64,000 nt of DNA, from assembly GCF_010726955.1 (NCBI RefSeq), contig NZ_AP022603.1, positions 2,294,001 to 2,358,000 of the forward strand, written 5' to 3'. Positions 1 to 8,056 of this stretch are shown here, piece by piece (the stretch's first letter is position 1; every line of letters starts with the position of its first letter). Under the pieces are notes generated by a model. The model was not told the DNA's origin and ran no database searches. It was given only the letters and a program-made list of their open reading frames with translations. The stretch is from Mycolicibacterium fallax. Lineage in GTDB: Bacteria; Actinomycetota; Actinomycetes; Mycobacteriales; Mycobacteriaceae. Both the position numbers and the translations under genes were made by a program.

Positions 1-1
1 C

Positions 2-253
2 GCGCCCGATGACAAGTGGGGTGAGACGGTCACCGCGGTGGTCGTGCTGCGCGCCGACGCCGGCGCCGACGAGGCGTCGGTGGCGACGATGACCGCCGAG
101 ATTCAGGCCGCGGTCAAGGACCGCAAGGGCTCGGTGCAGGTACCCAAGCAGGTCGTCGTCGTCGACGCGCTGCCGCTGACCGGCCTGGGCAAGCCCGACA
201 AGAAGGCGGTGCGGGCCCGATTCTGGGAGGGCGCCGGGCGCGCCGTCGGGTGA
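2..253 (+). CDS. fadD8: Acyl-CoA synthetase C-terminus (fadD8-like), 5' end outside the window
   Basis: The frame opens at the window edge and encodes about 83 residues of the C-terminal lid domain of an ANL-superfamily fatty acyl-CoA/AMP ligase. The visible start, PDDKWGETVTAVVVLR, is the usual lid-domain motif, and the end contains LPLTGLGKPDKKAVR, in which the lysine after GKPD is typical of the adenylation-active lysine. The enzyme would activate a fatty acid with ATP and load it on CoA. Its place beside menB matches fadD8 (Rv0551c) in M. tuberculosis, which is the reason for the symbol. Substrate cannot be read from this fragment. Confidence 0.8.
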   Translation, partial: APDDKWGETVTAVVVLRADAGADEASVATMTAEIQAAVKDRKGSVQVPKQVVVVDALPLTGLGKPDKKAVRARFWEGAGRAVG

Positions 254-330
254 CCCCGGCGCGCCGGGTGGAGGGCCTCCCGCCGGCACCTACACTGACC
301 GGAACACGGCGAGGACCAGGGCGGATTCGG

Positions 331-1044
331 ATGCGGCAGGTGTGGGCGACGGGCGCGGCGGCGGCCTGCCTGCTGCTGGCCGGCTGCGCCGTCACCACCT
401 CCGGTACCGCGGTCCGGGCCGGTGACCGCGGCCCGGTGCCGGGACCGCCGGTGGCGATGGCGGAGCTGCCGAGGCTGCTGCTCGACGCGGGCACCGTCGG
501 CACCCTGCTCGACGCGCCGGCGATGGCCGCCGCCGACTCCGCCGACCGCCTGCTCAACGACGCTCAGCACCTGGACAAACAGGACTGCCTGAGCGCCTGG
601 TCGCCGGGTGAGCAGCCGGCCTACCGGGGCAGCGGGTTCCTGGCCGCCGCCGGACGCCTGCTGCACGACGACCGCGGCACGCCCGGGGACCGGGCGTCGG
701 TGATCGAGTTCGTCGTCGGGTTCGCCGATGCCGGCGCCGCCCAGGAGCAGCTGGGCCGGACCACCCGGGAGTGGGGCGGCTGCGCCCGCCAGGAACTGAC
801 CGACGCCGAGCCCGGCGCCCGGCCGGTGGTGATCGTGCTCGGCGACCTGACCCACCCCGGCGACGACGTGATCGGCATCAGCCACACCGCTCGCGGGCCC
901 AGCGGGCGCGGCTGCCAGCGGGCCCTGGGCGCCCACCGCAACGTGGTGATCGACGCCGTGGTGTGCGGCCGCGGCGTCGACGCCGACGCCGCGGCCCGGC
1001 TGGTCGGCCGGATCGCCGAGAAGATCGACGGCGCCACCATCTGA
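331..1044 (+). CDS. Lipoprotein with PknH-like extracellular sensor domain
   Basis: A 237-residue secreted lipoprotein. The start is the ATG of MRQVWATG, which gives a short signal peptide ending in the lipobox LLLAGC, followed by VTTSGTAV, a sequence common just after the lipid cysteine in mycobacterial lipoproteins. An upstream start would put about 27 non-signal residues in front. The mature part has four well-spaced cysteines (KQDCLSAW, WGGCARQ, GRGCQRAL, VVCGRG), the pattern expected for the two disulfides of the PknH C-terminal sensor fold. The family binds unknown ligands outside the membrane. In M. tuberculosis this gap between fadD8 and menB holds a toxin-antitoxin pair instead. A -10-like TACACT lies at 291-296. 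The ligand is unknown. Confidence 0.75.
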   Translation: MRQVWATGAAAACLLLAGCAVTTSGTAVRAGDRGPVPGPPVAMAELPRLLLDAGTVGTLLDAPAMAAADSADRLLNDAQHLDKQDCLSAWSPGEQPAYRGSGFLAAAGRLLHDDRGTPGDRASVIEFVVGFADAGAAQEQLGRTTREWGGCARQELTDAEPGARPVVIVLGDLTHPGDDVIGISHTARGPSGRGCQRALGAHRNVVIDAVVCGRGVDADAAARLVGRIAEKIDGATI

Positions 1045-1085
1045 CCGGGCGCCGACGCGGTGGTGCCGGGGCGGGCCGGCGACTC

Positions 1086-1091
1086 TACAGT
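1086..1091 (+). promoter_or_regulatory. -10 element of menB (leaderless)
   Basis: TACAGT fits the mycobacterial TANNNT -10 box and ends 7 nt before the GTG at 1099, so the transcript should begin at the start codon. It supports that GTG over the upstream in-frame GTG at 1060. Confidence 0.55.
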
Positions 1092-1098
1092 CGTTGCT

Positions 1099-2025
1099 GT
1101 GACCGAGAACCCGTTCGACCCCTCGCTGTGGCGGCCCGTCGCGGACTACGACCCGCAGTTCGCCGACCTGACCGACATCACCTATCACCGGCACGTGGTG
1201 GACGGCAGGCCGCAGCCGACGGTGCGGGTGGCCTTCGACCGGCCCGAGGTGCGCAACGCGTTTCGGCCGGGCACCGTCGACGAGCTGTACCGCGCGCTGG
1301 ACCACGCCCGGATGTCCCCGGACGTCGGGGTGGTGCTGCTGACCGGCAACGGGCCCGCGCCGAAGGACGGCGGCTGGGCGTTCTGCTCCGGCGGTGACCA
1401 GCGCATCCGGGGCCGCAGCGGCTACCAGTACGCCAGCGGCGAGACCGCCGACACCGTCGACGTGGCCCGGGCCGGCCGGCTGCACATCCTGGAGGTGCAG
1501 CGGCTGATCCGGTTCATGCCCAAGCCGGTGATCTGCCTGGTCAACGGCTGGGCGGCGGGCGGCGGGCACAGCCTGCACGTGGTGTGCGACCTGACCCTGG
1601 CCAGCCGCGAGCACGCCCGGTTCAAGCAGACCGACGCCGACGTCGGCAGCTTCGACGGCGGCTACGGCTCGGCCTACCTGGCCCGCCAGGTCGGCCAGAA
1701 GTTCGCCAGGGAGATCTTCTTCCTGGGCCGCAGCTACACCGCCGAGCAGATGCACCGGATGGGCGCGGTCAACGAGGTCGTCGACCACGCCGACCTGGAG
1801 AAGGTGGCGCTGGAGTGGGCCGAGGCGATCAACGGCAAGTCCCCGCAGGCCCAGCGGATGCTCAAGTACGCGTTCAACCTGCTCGACGACGGCCTGGTGG
1901 GCCAGCAGCTGTTCGCCGGTGAGGCGACCCGGCTGGCCTACATGACCGACGAGGCGGTCGAGGGCCGCGACGCGTTCCTGGAGAAGCGCGACCCGGACTG
2001 GACGCCGTTCCCACGCTACTTCTGA
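1099..2025 (+). CDS. menB: 1,4-dihydroxy-2-naphthoyl-CoA synthase (MenB)
   Basis: A 308-residue crotonase-fold enzyme that closes the second ring of menaquinone by Dieckmann-type cyclisation of o-succinylbenzoyl-CoA. Visible motifs are the oxyanion-hole segments CSGGDQRIRGRSGYQYA and NGWAAGGGHSLHVVCDL, and the MenB-specific TDADVGSFDGGYGSAYL carrying the active-site aspartate. The C-terminus FPRYF, involved in the hexamer interface in the family, is intact. The GTG at 1099 is chosen because a -10 box lies 7 nt upstream and the length matches the M. tuberculosis protein. menE and menA lie downstream on the same strand. Confidence 0.95.
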   Translation: MTENPFDPSLWRPVADYDPQFADLTDITYHRHVVDGRPQPTVRVAFDRPEVRNAFRPGTVDELYRALDHARMSPDVGVVLLTGNGPAPKDGGWAFCSGGDQRIRGRSGYQYASGETADTVDVARAGRLHILEVQRLIRFMPKPVICLVNGWAAGGGHSLHVVCDLTLASREHARFKQTDADVGSFDGGYGSAYLARQVGQKFAREIFFLGRSYTAEQMHRMGAVNEVVDHADLEKVALEWAEAINGKSPQAQRMLKYAFNLLDDGLVGQQLFAGEATRLAYMTDEAVEGRDAFLEKRDPDWTPFPRYF

Positions 2026-2074
2026 TGCCGCGCCGCCGCCGCGCGAACTCCCCGCACCGACCGGAAGGAACCCG

Positions 2075-2941
2075 ATGAGCCGCAAACCGTTGCTGCGCCG
2101 AATTTCCGACACCGTCATGCTGGCCGGGATGCGGCCGCCGCTGAGCCTGCCGACCGGGGTGAACATCGACCTGCGCGGCAAGACGGTGCTGCTGACCGGC
2201 GCGTCGTCGGGGATCGGCGCGGCCGCGGCGGAGAAGTTCGCGGCGGCCGGCTCGACGGTGATCGCGGTGGCCCGGCGCGCCGAGCTGCTCGAGGAGCTGG
2301 CGGCCCGGATCACCGCCGCCGGCGGACAAGCCCGCGCGCTGCCGTGCGACCTGGCGGACCTGGACGCCATCGACGCCCTGTGCGAGTCGGTCGGGCCGGT
2401 CGACATCCTGGTCAACAACGCGGGCCGGTCGATCCGCCGGCCGCTGGCCGACTCGCTGGACCGCTGGCACGACGTCGAGCGCACCATGACGCTGAACTAC
2501 TACTCGCCGCTGCGGCTGATCCGCGGGCTGGCGCCGGGGATGATCGAGCGCGGCGACGGGCACATCATCAACGTCTCGACCTGGGGCGTGCTGAGCGAGG
2601 CGACCCCGCTGTTCGGGGCGTACACCGCCTCGAAGGCCGCGCTGAGCTCGGTGAGCCGGGTGGTGCAGAGCGAGTGGGCCGGCCGCGGCGTGCACTCCAC
2701 CACGCTGTTCTATCCGCTGGTGGCCACCCCGATGATCGCCCCCACCCGCGCCTACGACGGGCTGGCGGCGCTGTCGGCCGAGGAGGCCGCCGACTGGATG
2801 CTGGAGGCGGCGCGGCACCGGCCGGCGCGCATCGCCCCGCGGGTGGCCTACGGCCTGCGGGCCATCGACACCGTCGCGCCGGGGGTGGTCAACGGCATCA
2901 TGAGCCGCCAGCGGATCCAGCCCACGCCCGTCGACGGTTAG
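2075..2941 (+). CDS. Short-chain dehydrogenase/reductase (Rv0547c-like)
   Basis: A 288-residue classical SDR. A 30-residue N-terminal extension precedes the Rossmann core with TGASSGIGAA (about residues 40-49), NNAG (about 113), the catalytic serine in INVSTWG and the YTASK catalytic tyrosine/lysine near residue 182. The C-terminal segment after the active site is membrane-associating or lipid-substrate-like in related mycobacterial SDRs. It begins 49 nt after menB on the same strand, preceded by a GGAAGGA ribosome binding site, so co-transcription is likely. The substrate is unknown; it corresponds in order and sequence to Rv0547c. Confidence 0.85.
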   Translation: MSRKPLLRRISDTVMLAGMRPPLSLPTGVNIDLRGKTVLLTGASSGIGAAAAEKFAAAGSTVIAVARRAELLEELAARITAAGGQARALPCDLADLDAIDALCESVGPVDILVNNAGRSIRRPLADSLDRWHDVERTMTLNYYSPLRLIRGLAPGMIERGDGHIINVSTWGVLSEATPLFGAYTASKAALSSVSRVVQSEWAGRGVHSTTLFYPLVATPMIAPTRAYDGLAALSAEEAADWMLEAARHRPARIAPRVAYGLRAIDTVAPGVVNGIMSRQRIQPTPVDG

Positions 2942-2996
2942 CGGCCCGGGCGGCGATCCCGGGCGCCGGGCCGGAGCTCCGCGGCATGATGGGGCC

Positions 2997-3383
2997 ATGG
3001 AGGTGCTCTCAAGCCGGGTGCTGCTGCGGCCGGCGGACTACCAACGGACCCTGGCGTTCTACCGGGACACCCTCGGGTTGGCGATCGCCCGCGAGTACCC
3101 GGGCGGCACGGTGTTCTTCGCCGGCCAGTCGTTCATCGAGATCGCCGGGCACGACCGGGGTTCGGCCGATGCCGCGCCGTTTCCGGGCGCACTGTGGCTG
3201 CAGGTCCGCGACGTTTACGCGGTCCAGCAGCAGCTGACCGCCGGCGGCGTCGCGATCGCCCGGGAGGCCCGCGCCGAACCGTGGGGACTGCACGAAATGC
3301 GGGTCACCGATCCGGACGGCGTTGACCTCATTTTCGTGCAGATTCCGGCCGATCATCCGCTGCGCCGCGACGTCCGAGGTTAA
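2997..3383 (+). CDS. Glyoxalase/bleomycin-resistance (VOC) family protein
   Basis: A 128-residue single VOC-fold protein, the size of Rv0546c. Two beta-alpha-beta-beta-beta modules can be seen: SSRVLLRPADYQRTLAFYRD at the N-terminus and LWLQVRDVYAVQQQL in the second half, ending DPDGVDLIFVQ. The usual final glutamate metal ligand in the last strand is replaced here, so metal binding and glyoxalase I activity are not assured. It follows the SDR on the same strand. No specific reaction can be assigned. Confidence 0.8.
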   Translation: MEVLSSRVLLRPADYQRTLAFYRDTLGLAIAREYPGGTVFFAGQSFIEIAGHDRGSADAAPFPGALWLQVRDVYAVQQQLTAGGVAIAREARAEPWGLHEMRVTDPDGVDLIFVQIPADHPLRRDVRG

Positions 3384-3478
3384 CGCCAGGCAAACATTGC
3401 CCGTCCGGCAGAAATTCTCCTGGATCTTCTTCATCCATTGGTTTGGTGTAAAGGCCGCCGAACCGACAGAATCCATAC

Positions 3479-4738
3479 GTGGACTTTCAGTTCTTCCTGC
3501 TCATCATCGTGGTAATCACCGCGTTGGCGTTCGACTTCACTAACGGCTTCCACGACACCGGCAACGCAATGGCTCCCTCGATCGCCAGCGGCGCCCTGAA
3601 GCCGAAGGCCGCGGTCACCCTTTCGGCAGTGTTGAACCTGGCGGGGGCGTTTCTGTCCACGGCCGTCGCGGCCACCATCGCCAAGGGCCTGGTGGACGCC
3701 AACCTGGTGACCCTGGAGCTGGTGTTCGCCGGGCTGGTCGGCGGGATCGTGTGGAACCTGCTGACCTGGCTGCTGGGCATCCCGTCGAGCTCGTCGCACG
3801 CGCTGATCGGCGGCATCATCGGTGCCATGCTGGCGGCCGCGGGCATTCAGGGTGTGCTCTGGAAGGGCGTGGTGTCCACCGTGCTCGTCCCGGCGGTGCT
3901 GGCGCCGTTCGTCGCCGGCCTGGTCGCGACCGTCGGCGCCTGGCTGGTCTACCGCAACGTGCGCAAGGTGCCGGCCGACCGCACCACCCGGGGCTTCCGC
4001 TACGGCCAGATCGGGTCGGCCTCGCTGATCTCGCTGGCGCACGGCACCAACGATGCGCAGAAGACCATGGGGGTCATCTTCCTGGCGCTGATCTCCTACG
4101 GCGCCGCCGAGCAGTCCGATCACATGCCGCCGCTGTGGGTGGTGGTCTCCTGCGCCGTCGCGATCGCCGCGGGCACCTATCTGGGCGGCTGGCGGGTGAT
4201 CCGCACCCTGGGCAAGGGCCTGGTGGAGATCGAATCCCCGCAGGGCATGGCCGCCGACACCTCGTCGGCCGCGGTCATCCTGCTGTCCAGCCACTTCGGC
4301 TACTCGCTGTCCACCACGCACGTCGCCACCGGTTCGATCCTGGGCAGCGGCGTCGGCAAGCCGGGCGCCGCGGTGCGCTGGAACGTCGCCGGCCGGATGG
4401 CCACCGCCTGGCTGATCACGCTGCCGGCCGCCGCCCTGGTCGGCGCGCTGACCTACGGCGTCGTCGCCGGCATCGGCGGCTGGGCCGGCACCGTGGTCGG
4501 CGTGCTGGCCCTGGTCACCGTGTCCGGGCTGATCTACCGGCAGTCCCGCAAGGCACCCGTCGACCACACCAACGTCAACGCCGAATGGGAGGACAAGCTC
4601 ACCGCCACCGCGGGCGAGGTCGCCGAATGCCCCGCGGCGGCCGAGCCGGCCGACGCCGCGGCGCCCGCCGAGCGGGCGGCAACCCCCGCCGAGCGGGCGG
4701 CAACCCCAGCCGAGCGGGCCGAGACCCCCGCGGTCTGA
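3479..4738 (+). CDS. pitA: Low-affinity inorganic phosphate transporter (PitA)
   Basis: A 419-residue PHO4/Pit-family membrane protein with about ten hydrophobic segments. The two inverted family signatures are present: FDFTNGFHDTGNAMAPS near residues 17-33 and LAHGTNDAQKTMGVIFL near residue 185. It imports metal-phosphate with protons. The start is GTG at 3479; a 95-nt gap after the glyoxalase gene suggests its own promoter. The cytoplasmic C-terminal tail is low-complexity and contains three copies of a seven-residue unit ATPAERA encoded by a 21-bp tandem repeat, outside the conserved transporter core. Confidence 0.93.
   Translation: MDFQFFLLIIVVITALAFDFTNGFHDTGNAMAPSIASGALKPKAAVTLSAVLNLAGAFLSTAVAATIAKGLVDANLVTLELVFAGLVGGIVWNLLTWLLGIPSSSSHALIGGIIGAMLAAAGIQGVLWKGVVSTVLVPAVLAPFVAGLVATVGAWLVYRNVRKVPADRTTRGFRYGQIGSASLISLAHGTNDAQKTMGVIFLALISYGAAEQSDHMPPLWVVVSCAVAIAAGTYLGGWRVIRTLGKGLVEIESPQGMAADTSSAAVILLSSHFGYSLSTTHVATGSILGSGVGKPGAAVRWNVAGRMATAWLITLPAAALVGALTYGVVAGIGGWAGTVVGVLALVTVSGLIYRQSRKAPVDHTNVNAEWEDKLTATAGEVAECPAAAEPADAAAPAERAATPAERAATPAERAETPAV
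4667..4726 (+). repeat. 21-bp tandem repeat in the 3' end of pitA
   Basis: Three near-identical units, each beginning GCCGAGCGGGC, start at 4667, 4688 and 4709. The third unit differs in its second half. The 21-bp period keeps frame and adds seven-residue blocks to the PitA tail just before the stop. Confidence 0.8.
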
Positions 4739-4771
4739 CCCCGAACCCCGAAGCGAGAGGCTGCACGCACA

Positions 4772-5059
4772 ATGCATGGCTGGATCAACCTCACCGCCGT
4801 CTTCCAGATCGTGGTCGCCGGCCTGGTCGTCGGCGCCGGGCTACCGGCCCTGTTCGCCCTCGGGGTCCGGTTGAACGCCGAGGGCGCCGGGGCCACCGAG
4901 CACGGCGGCAGCACCGTGCGCAGCCCGCTGTTGACCGCGCTGAGCTGGGTCATCTTCGGCCTCGTGCTCACCGCGACCATCATCGGCATCCTGTTCGTCG
5001 CCCGGGATTTCATCGGCCACCACACCGGCTGGTACATCCTGGGTGCAATCCAGCGCTAG
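4772..5059 (+). CDS. Small two-helix membrane protein (Rv0544c-like)
   Basis: A 95-residue protein with two predicted transmembrane helices, one over residues 8-28 (NLTAVFQIVVAGLVVGAG) and one around 50-73 (LLTALSWVIFGLVLTATIIG). The loop between is polar and charged. It begins 33 nt after pitA with a GAGAGG ribosome binding site, so it is probably in the pitA operon; M. tuberculosis has the same pair (Rv0545c-Rv0544c). Function unknown; a role with the phosphate transporter is only inferred from neighbourhood. Confidence 0.8.
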   Translation: MHGWINLTAVFQIVVAGLVVGAGLPALFALGVRLNAEGAGATEHGGSTVRSPLLTALSWVIFGLVLTATIIGILFVARDFIGHHTGWYILGAIQR

Positions 5060-5113
5060 TCCCAACCACCGCGGCAGACCTGCCGAAACTCGGAGCACGG
5101 GAGGTGATGCCGA

Positions 5114-5455
5114 GTGACTGAATTCCTCAACAAGGTGATCTCCTGGCTCCGCGCCGGCTATCCCGAGGGTGTCCCGCAGACCGACTACCTGCCGCTGTTC
5201 GCCCTGCTGCGCCGCCAGCTCACCATGGACGAAGTGCGGGTCATCGCCGCCGAGATGATCCAGCGGCCCGGCGGCGTCGACGACATCGACATCGGCACCG
5301 AGATCCTGGCCGTCCTCGACGACCTGCCCGCCCCGGTCGACGTGGAGCGGGTCCGCGAGCATCTGGTCGCCAAGGGCTGGCCGATGGAGGAATGGACCAA
5401 CGGCCGCAGCCTGCAGAGCCGACCGTCCGACGGGACTTCCGAATCGCCGTCCTGA
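5114..5455 (+). CDS. DUF3349 protein (Rv0543c-like)
   Basis: A 113-residue soluble, helical protein starting at GTG 5114 behind a GGGAGGTG ribosome binding site. The core (FLNKVISWLRAGYPEGVPQTDYLPLFALL, split over residues 4-32) matches the small DUF3349 family known from mycobacteria as Rv0543c, with the conserved PEGVP.TDY.PL motif. The last 20 residues are polar and overlap the beginning of menE. No function is known. Confidence 0.85.
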   Translation: MTEFLNKVISWLRAGYPEGVPQTDYLPLFALLRRQLTMDEVRVIAAEMIQRPGGVDDIDIGTEILAVLDDLPAPVDVERVREHLVAKGWPMEEWTNGRSLQSRPSDGTSESPS

Positions 5456-6591
5456 CCGCGCGGGCGTTGACCGCGGCGCTGCCCGACGACGAGCTCCTGC
5501 GCCTGCTGGACGACGTGCTGGCCGGCCGGGTCGCCCCGCTGCTGCCGCTGGCCGGCGACGACCCGCACAGCCGCGCGATCGCCGCCGCGCTGCGCGCCGG
5601 GGCGCCCATCGACGATGACATCACCCTGGTGGTCCCCACCTCGGGCAGCACCGGAATCCCCAAGGGCGCGTTGCTGTCCACCGCGGCCGTGCTGGCCGGC
5701 GCGGCCGCCACCCACGCCCGGCTCGGCGGTCCGGGCAGCTGGCTGCTGGCGCTGCCCGCCCATCACATCGCCGGCCTGCAGGTGCTGGTGCGCGCGCTGG
5801 CCGCGGGCACCACACCGGTCCGGCTGGACGTCTCGGCCGGCTTCGACCCGGCCGCGCTGCCGGCCGCGGTCGCCGCGCTGGCCCCGGGCCGGCGCTATCT
5901 CTCGGTGGTGAGCAACCAACTCGCCGCCGCGCTGGCCGACCCGGCCGCCACCGCCGCGCTGGCCGAGCTCGACGCCGTGCTGCTCGGCGGCGGTCCGGCG
6001 CCCGCCGGGGTGCTGGCCGCGGCGGCGGCCGCCGGCGTTGCGGTGGTCCGCAGCTACGGGATGAGTGAGACCGCCGGCGGCTGCGTCTACGACGGGGTGC
6101 CGCTGGACGGGGTCCGGGTACGGCTGGACCCCGGCGGCCGGATCCGGCTCGGCGGGCCGACGCTGGCGCGCGGCTACCGCAACCCGGTGCACCCCGACCC
6201 GTTCGCCGAACCCGGCTGGTTCGCCACCGACGACCTGGGCGAGTTCGACGACGCGGGCCGGCTGCGGGTGATCGGGCGGCGCGACGACGCGATCGCCACC
6301 GGCGGGCTGAAGGTGTTCCCGCAGCCGGTCGAGGAGGCGCTGCTGAGCCATCCGGCGGTCGCCGAGGCGGTGGTGTTCGGGCTGCCCGACGAGCGCCTGG
6401 GCCAGCGGGTCGCGGCGGCGATCACGCTCGTTGCCGGCGCCGCGGCGCCCGACGTCGCCGAACTGCGCGACTGGGTGGCGGGCAGGCTGGACCGCCGGGC
6501 CGCACCGCGGGCGGTGTTCGTCGTCGCGGAGATTCCCCGCCGGGGCATCGGCAAGCCGGACCGGCGCGCGCTGGCGGCTCGGTTCGGCTGA
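5392..6591 (+). CDS. menE: o-succinylbenzoate-CoA ligase (MenE)
   Basis: An ANL-superfamily ligase that activates o-succinylbenzoate with ATP and CoA ahead of MenB. The P-loop motif [17 protein letters not shown] lies near residues 78-94, the A5 motif [10 protein letters not shown] near 222, the A8 region [16 protein letters not shown] near 300 and the catalytic lysine in [13 protein letters not shown] near the end. The ATG at 5392 gives 399 residues and a 64-nt overlap with the preceding gene. M. tuberculosis MenE is shorter (362), so an internal start such as TTG 5467 is possible; the first 30 residues are not conserved family sequence. Confidence 0.92.
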   Translation: MDQRPQPAEPTVRRDFRIAVLTARALTAALPDDELLRLLDDVLAGRVAPLLPLAGDDPHSRAIAAALRAGAPIDDDITLVVPTSGSTGIPKGALLSTAAVLAGAAATHARLGGPGSWLLALPAHHIAGLQVLVRALAAGTTPVRLDVSAGFDPAALPAAVAALAPGRRYLSVVSNQLAAALADPAATAALAELDAVLLGGGPAPAGVLAAAAAAGVAVVRSYGMSETAGGCVYDGVPLDGVRVRLDPGGRIRLGGPTLARGYRNPVHPDPFAEPGWFATDDLGEFDDAGRLRVIGRRDDAIATGGLKVFPQPVEEALLSHPAVAEAVVFGLPDERLGQRVAAAITLVAGAAAPDVAELRDWVAGRLDRRAAPRAVFVVAEIPRRGIGKPDRRALAARFG

Positions 6592-6646
6592 TCCGGCTGG
6601 TCCCCCGCCGAGGGCCGGGTGGCCGGGTCACGCCGGCGGGTCTGGC

Positions 6647-6652
6647 TACGAT
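6647..6652 (+). promoter_or_regulatory. -10 element of menA (leaderless)
   Basis: TACGAT, a TANNNT box ending 6 nt before the menA ATG at 6659, fixes that start and predicts a leaderless menA mRNA separate from menE. Confidence 0.5.
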
Positions 6653-6658
6653 TTCCCG

Positions 6659-7531
6659 ATGGCCACCGTCGCGCAATGGATCGAAGGCGCCCGCCCCCGG
6701 ACCCTGCCCAACGCCGTCGCACCGGTGCTGGCCGGGACCGGCGCGGCGGCCTGGCTGGGCTCGGCGGTGTGGTGGAAGGCGCTGCTCGCGCTCGCGGTGT
6801 CACTGGCCCTGATCATCGGCGTCAACTACGCCAACGACTACTCCGACGGCATCCGCGGCACCGACGACGACCGGTCCGGCCCCCTCCGGCTGGTCGGCGC
6901 CCGGCTGGCCGCCCCGCGCGCGGTGCTGACCGCCGCGGTGCTCAGCCTCGTCGTCGCCGGGCTGGCCGGGGTGGCGCTGGCACTGGTCAGCAACCCGTGG
7001 CTGATCGCGGTCGGCGCGGTCTGCATCGCCGGCGCCTGGTTCTACACCGGCGGCGCCAAGCCGTACGGCTACCTGGGGTTCGGCGAGATCGCGGTGTTCG
7101 TGTTCTTCGGGCTGGTCGCCGTCTGCGGCACCCAGTACACCCAGGCGCTGCGAGTCGACGCGGTGGGCCTGACCGCGGCCGTCGCGGTCGGGGCGCTGTC
7201 CTCGGCGGTGCTGGTCGCCAACAACCTGCGCGACATCCCCACCGATGCCACCTCCGGCAAGATCACCCTGGCGGTGCGCCTCGGCGACGCCGGAACCCGC
7301 CGGCTCTACCTGGGGCTGCTGGCGGTGGCACCGCTGGCCAGCCTGGGACTGGTCGCCGCGACGCCCTGGGCGCTGGGCGGGCTGCTCGCGGTGCTGCCCG
7401 CGATCCGGGCCGCCCGCCCGATCGTCACCGGCGCCCGCGGGGCCGCGCTGATCCCGGTGCTGCGCGACACCGGGCTGACCATGCTGGTCTGGGCGACGGC
7501 GACCGCGGCCGCACTGGCGCTGGCCCGCTGA
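6659..7531 (+). CDS. menA: 1,4-dihydroxy-2-naphthoate polyprenyltransferase (MenA)
   Basis: A 290-residue UbiA-superfamily integral membrane protein with about eight or nine helices. It attaches the polyprenyl tail to dihydroxynaphthoate to form demethylmenaquinone. The first Mg-diphosphate motif [17 protein letters not shown] is near residues 58-74, and the second aspartate-rich loop [20 protein letters not shown] is near residues 186-205. The start ATG 6659 follows a -10 box by 6 nt. With menB and menE it forms the local menaquinone set; menD, menC and the methyltransferase are not in this window. Confidence 0.95.
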   Translation: MATVAQWIEGARPRTLPNAVAPVLAGTGAAAWLGSAVWWKALLALAVSLALIIGVNYANDYSDGIRGTDDDRSGPLRLVGARLAAPRAVLTAAVLSLVVAGLAGVALALVSNPWLIAVGAVCIAGAWFYTGGAKPYGYLGFGEIAVFVFFGLVAVCGTQYTQALRVDAVGLTAAVAVGALSSAVLVANNLRDIPTDATSGKITLAVRLGDAGTRRLYLGLLAVAPLASLGLVAATPWALGGLLAVLPAIRAARPIVTGARGAALIPVLRDTGLTMLVWATATAAALALAR

Positions 7532-7537
7532 GCGGAC

Positions 7538-7837
7538 TCAGGCGTCGTCGCCGCGCAGCCGGTCCTGCAGCCGGTCCCGGTCGGCCCGGCGTTGGCCGTC
7601 GAACGCCGCGACGCTGGCCGTCGCGCGCTGCCGCAGCGGGCGCAGCGCCCAGATGCCCAGCGGCATCGCGATGATCAGCCCGAACAGCGCCGCGACGATC
7701 AACGGCATGTCCTCGACGCCGATCAACAGCGCGCCGTAGTAGATCACCGCGGTCACCGCCACCACCAAGGCGATCCGCGCCAGCGTATACACCAGTACGT
7801 CGAGCACCATCCGGTTCACTTGCCGCTCTTCAGCCAC
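7538..7837 (-). CDS. DUF4229 membrane protein (Rv0531-like)
   Basis: A 99-residue protein with two transmembrane helices (about 15-35 and 42-65) and a basic, charged cytoplasmic C-terminal tail rich in Arg and Asp. This is the usual layout of DUF4229 proteins. The GTG at 7837 is taken as the start because TAGGCT (7844-7849) lies 6 nt upstream, giving a leaderless transcript. The gene is convergent with menA, only 6 nt separating the two stops. Function unknown. Confidence 0.8.
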   Translation of the reverse strand: MAEERQVNRMVLDVLVYTLARIALVVAVTAVIYYGALLIGVEDMPLIVAALFGLIIAMPLGIWALRPLRQRATASVAAFDGQRRADRDRLQDRLRGDDA

Positions 7838-7843
7838 CAGCCG

Positions 7844-7849
7844 AGCCTA
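7844..7849 (-). promoter_or_regulatory. -10 element of the DUF4229 gene
   Basis: TAGGCT on the minus strand, 6 nt before GTG 7837. It sits back to back with the plus-strand TATATT at 7860-7865. Confidence 0.5.
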
Positions 7850-7859
7850 CCGACGCGGG

Positions 7860-7865
7860 TATATT
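7860..7865 (+). promoter_or_regulatory. -10 element and RBS of the 53-residue protein gene
   Basis: TATATT is a near-consensus -10 box. It is followed by the strong ribosome binding site AGGAGG at 7873-7878, 6 nt before GTG 7885. Confidence 0.55.
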
Positions 7866-7884
7866 CGTTGCCAGGAGGTTCGTC

Positions 7885-8046
7885 GTGCTGTACCTGTTGT
7901 TGCTCGTTGCGCTGGGCACGCTGATCTTTATCGGCTATCGCGTGACCCGAACGCGCCCCGCGCCGCCGACCCGGCGGGTCATCGGACCCGACGACGACCC
8001 CGACTTCCTGTGGCGGCTGAGCCGCGGCGACAACAACCCGCGCTGA
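7885..8046 (+). CDS. 53-residue single-pass membrane protein (Rv0530A-like)
   Basis: A short gene with a strong AGGAGG ribosome binding site 6 nt upstream of its GTG start. The product opens with a hydrophobic helix (LYLLLLVALGTLIFIGYRV) and continues in a soluble tail with RRVIGPDDDPDFLWRLSRG. The DDDPDFLWRL segment is the type of conserved end seen in the mycobacterial Rv0530A protein, which sits in the same place between Rv0530 and Rv0531. Divergent from the DUF4229 gene. Function unknown. Confidence 0.8.
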   Translation: MLYLLLLVALGTLIFIGYRVTRTRPAPPTRRVIGPDDDPDFLWRLSRGDNNPR

Positions 8047-8056
8047 GCCGGTCCGG

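Noticed and set aside
103..2487. A 794-codon open frame on the minus strand opposite the lipoprotein gene and menB
   Set aside because: It is antisense to well supported genes and only reflects the scarcity of stop codons at this GC content.
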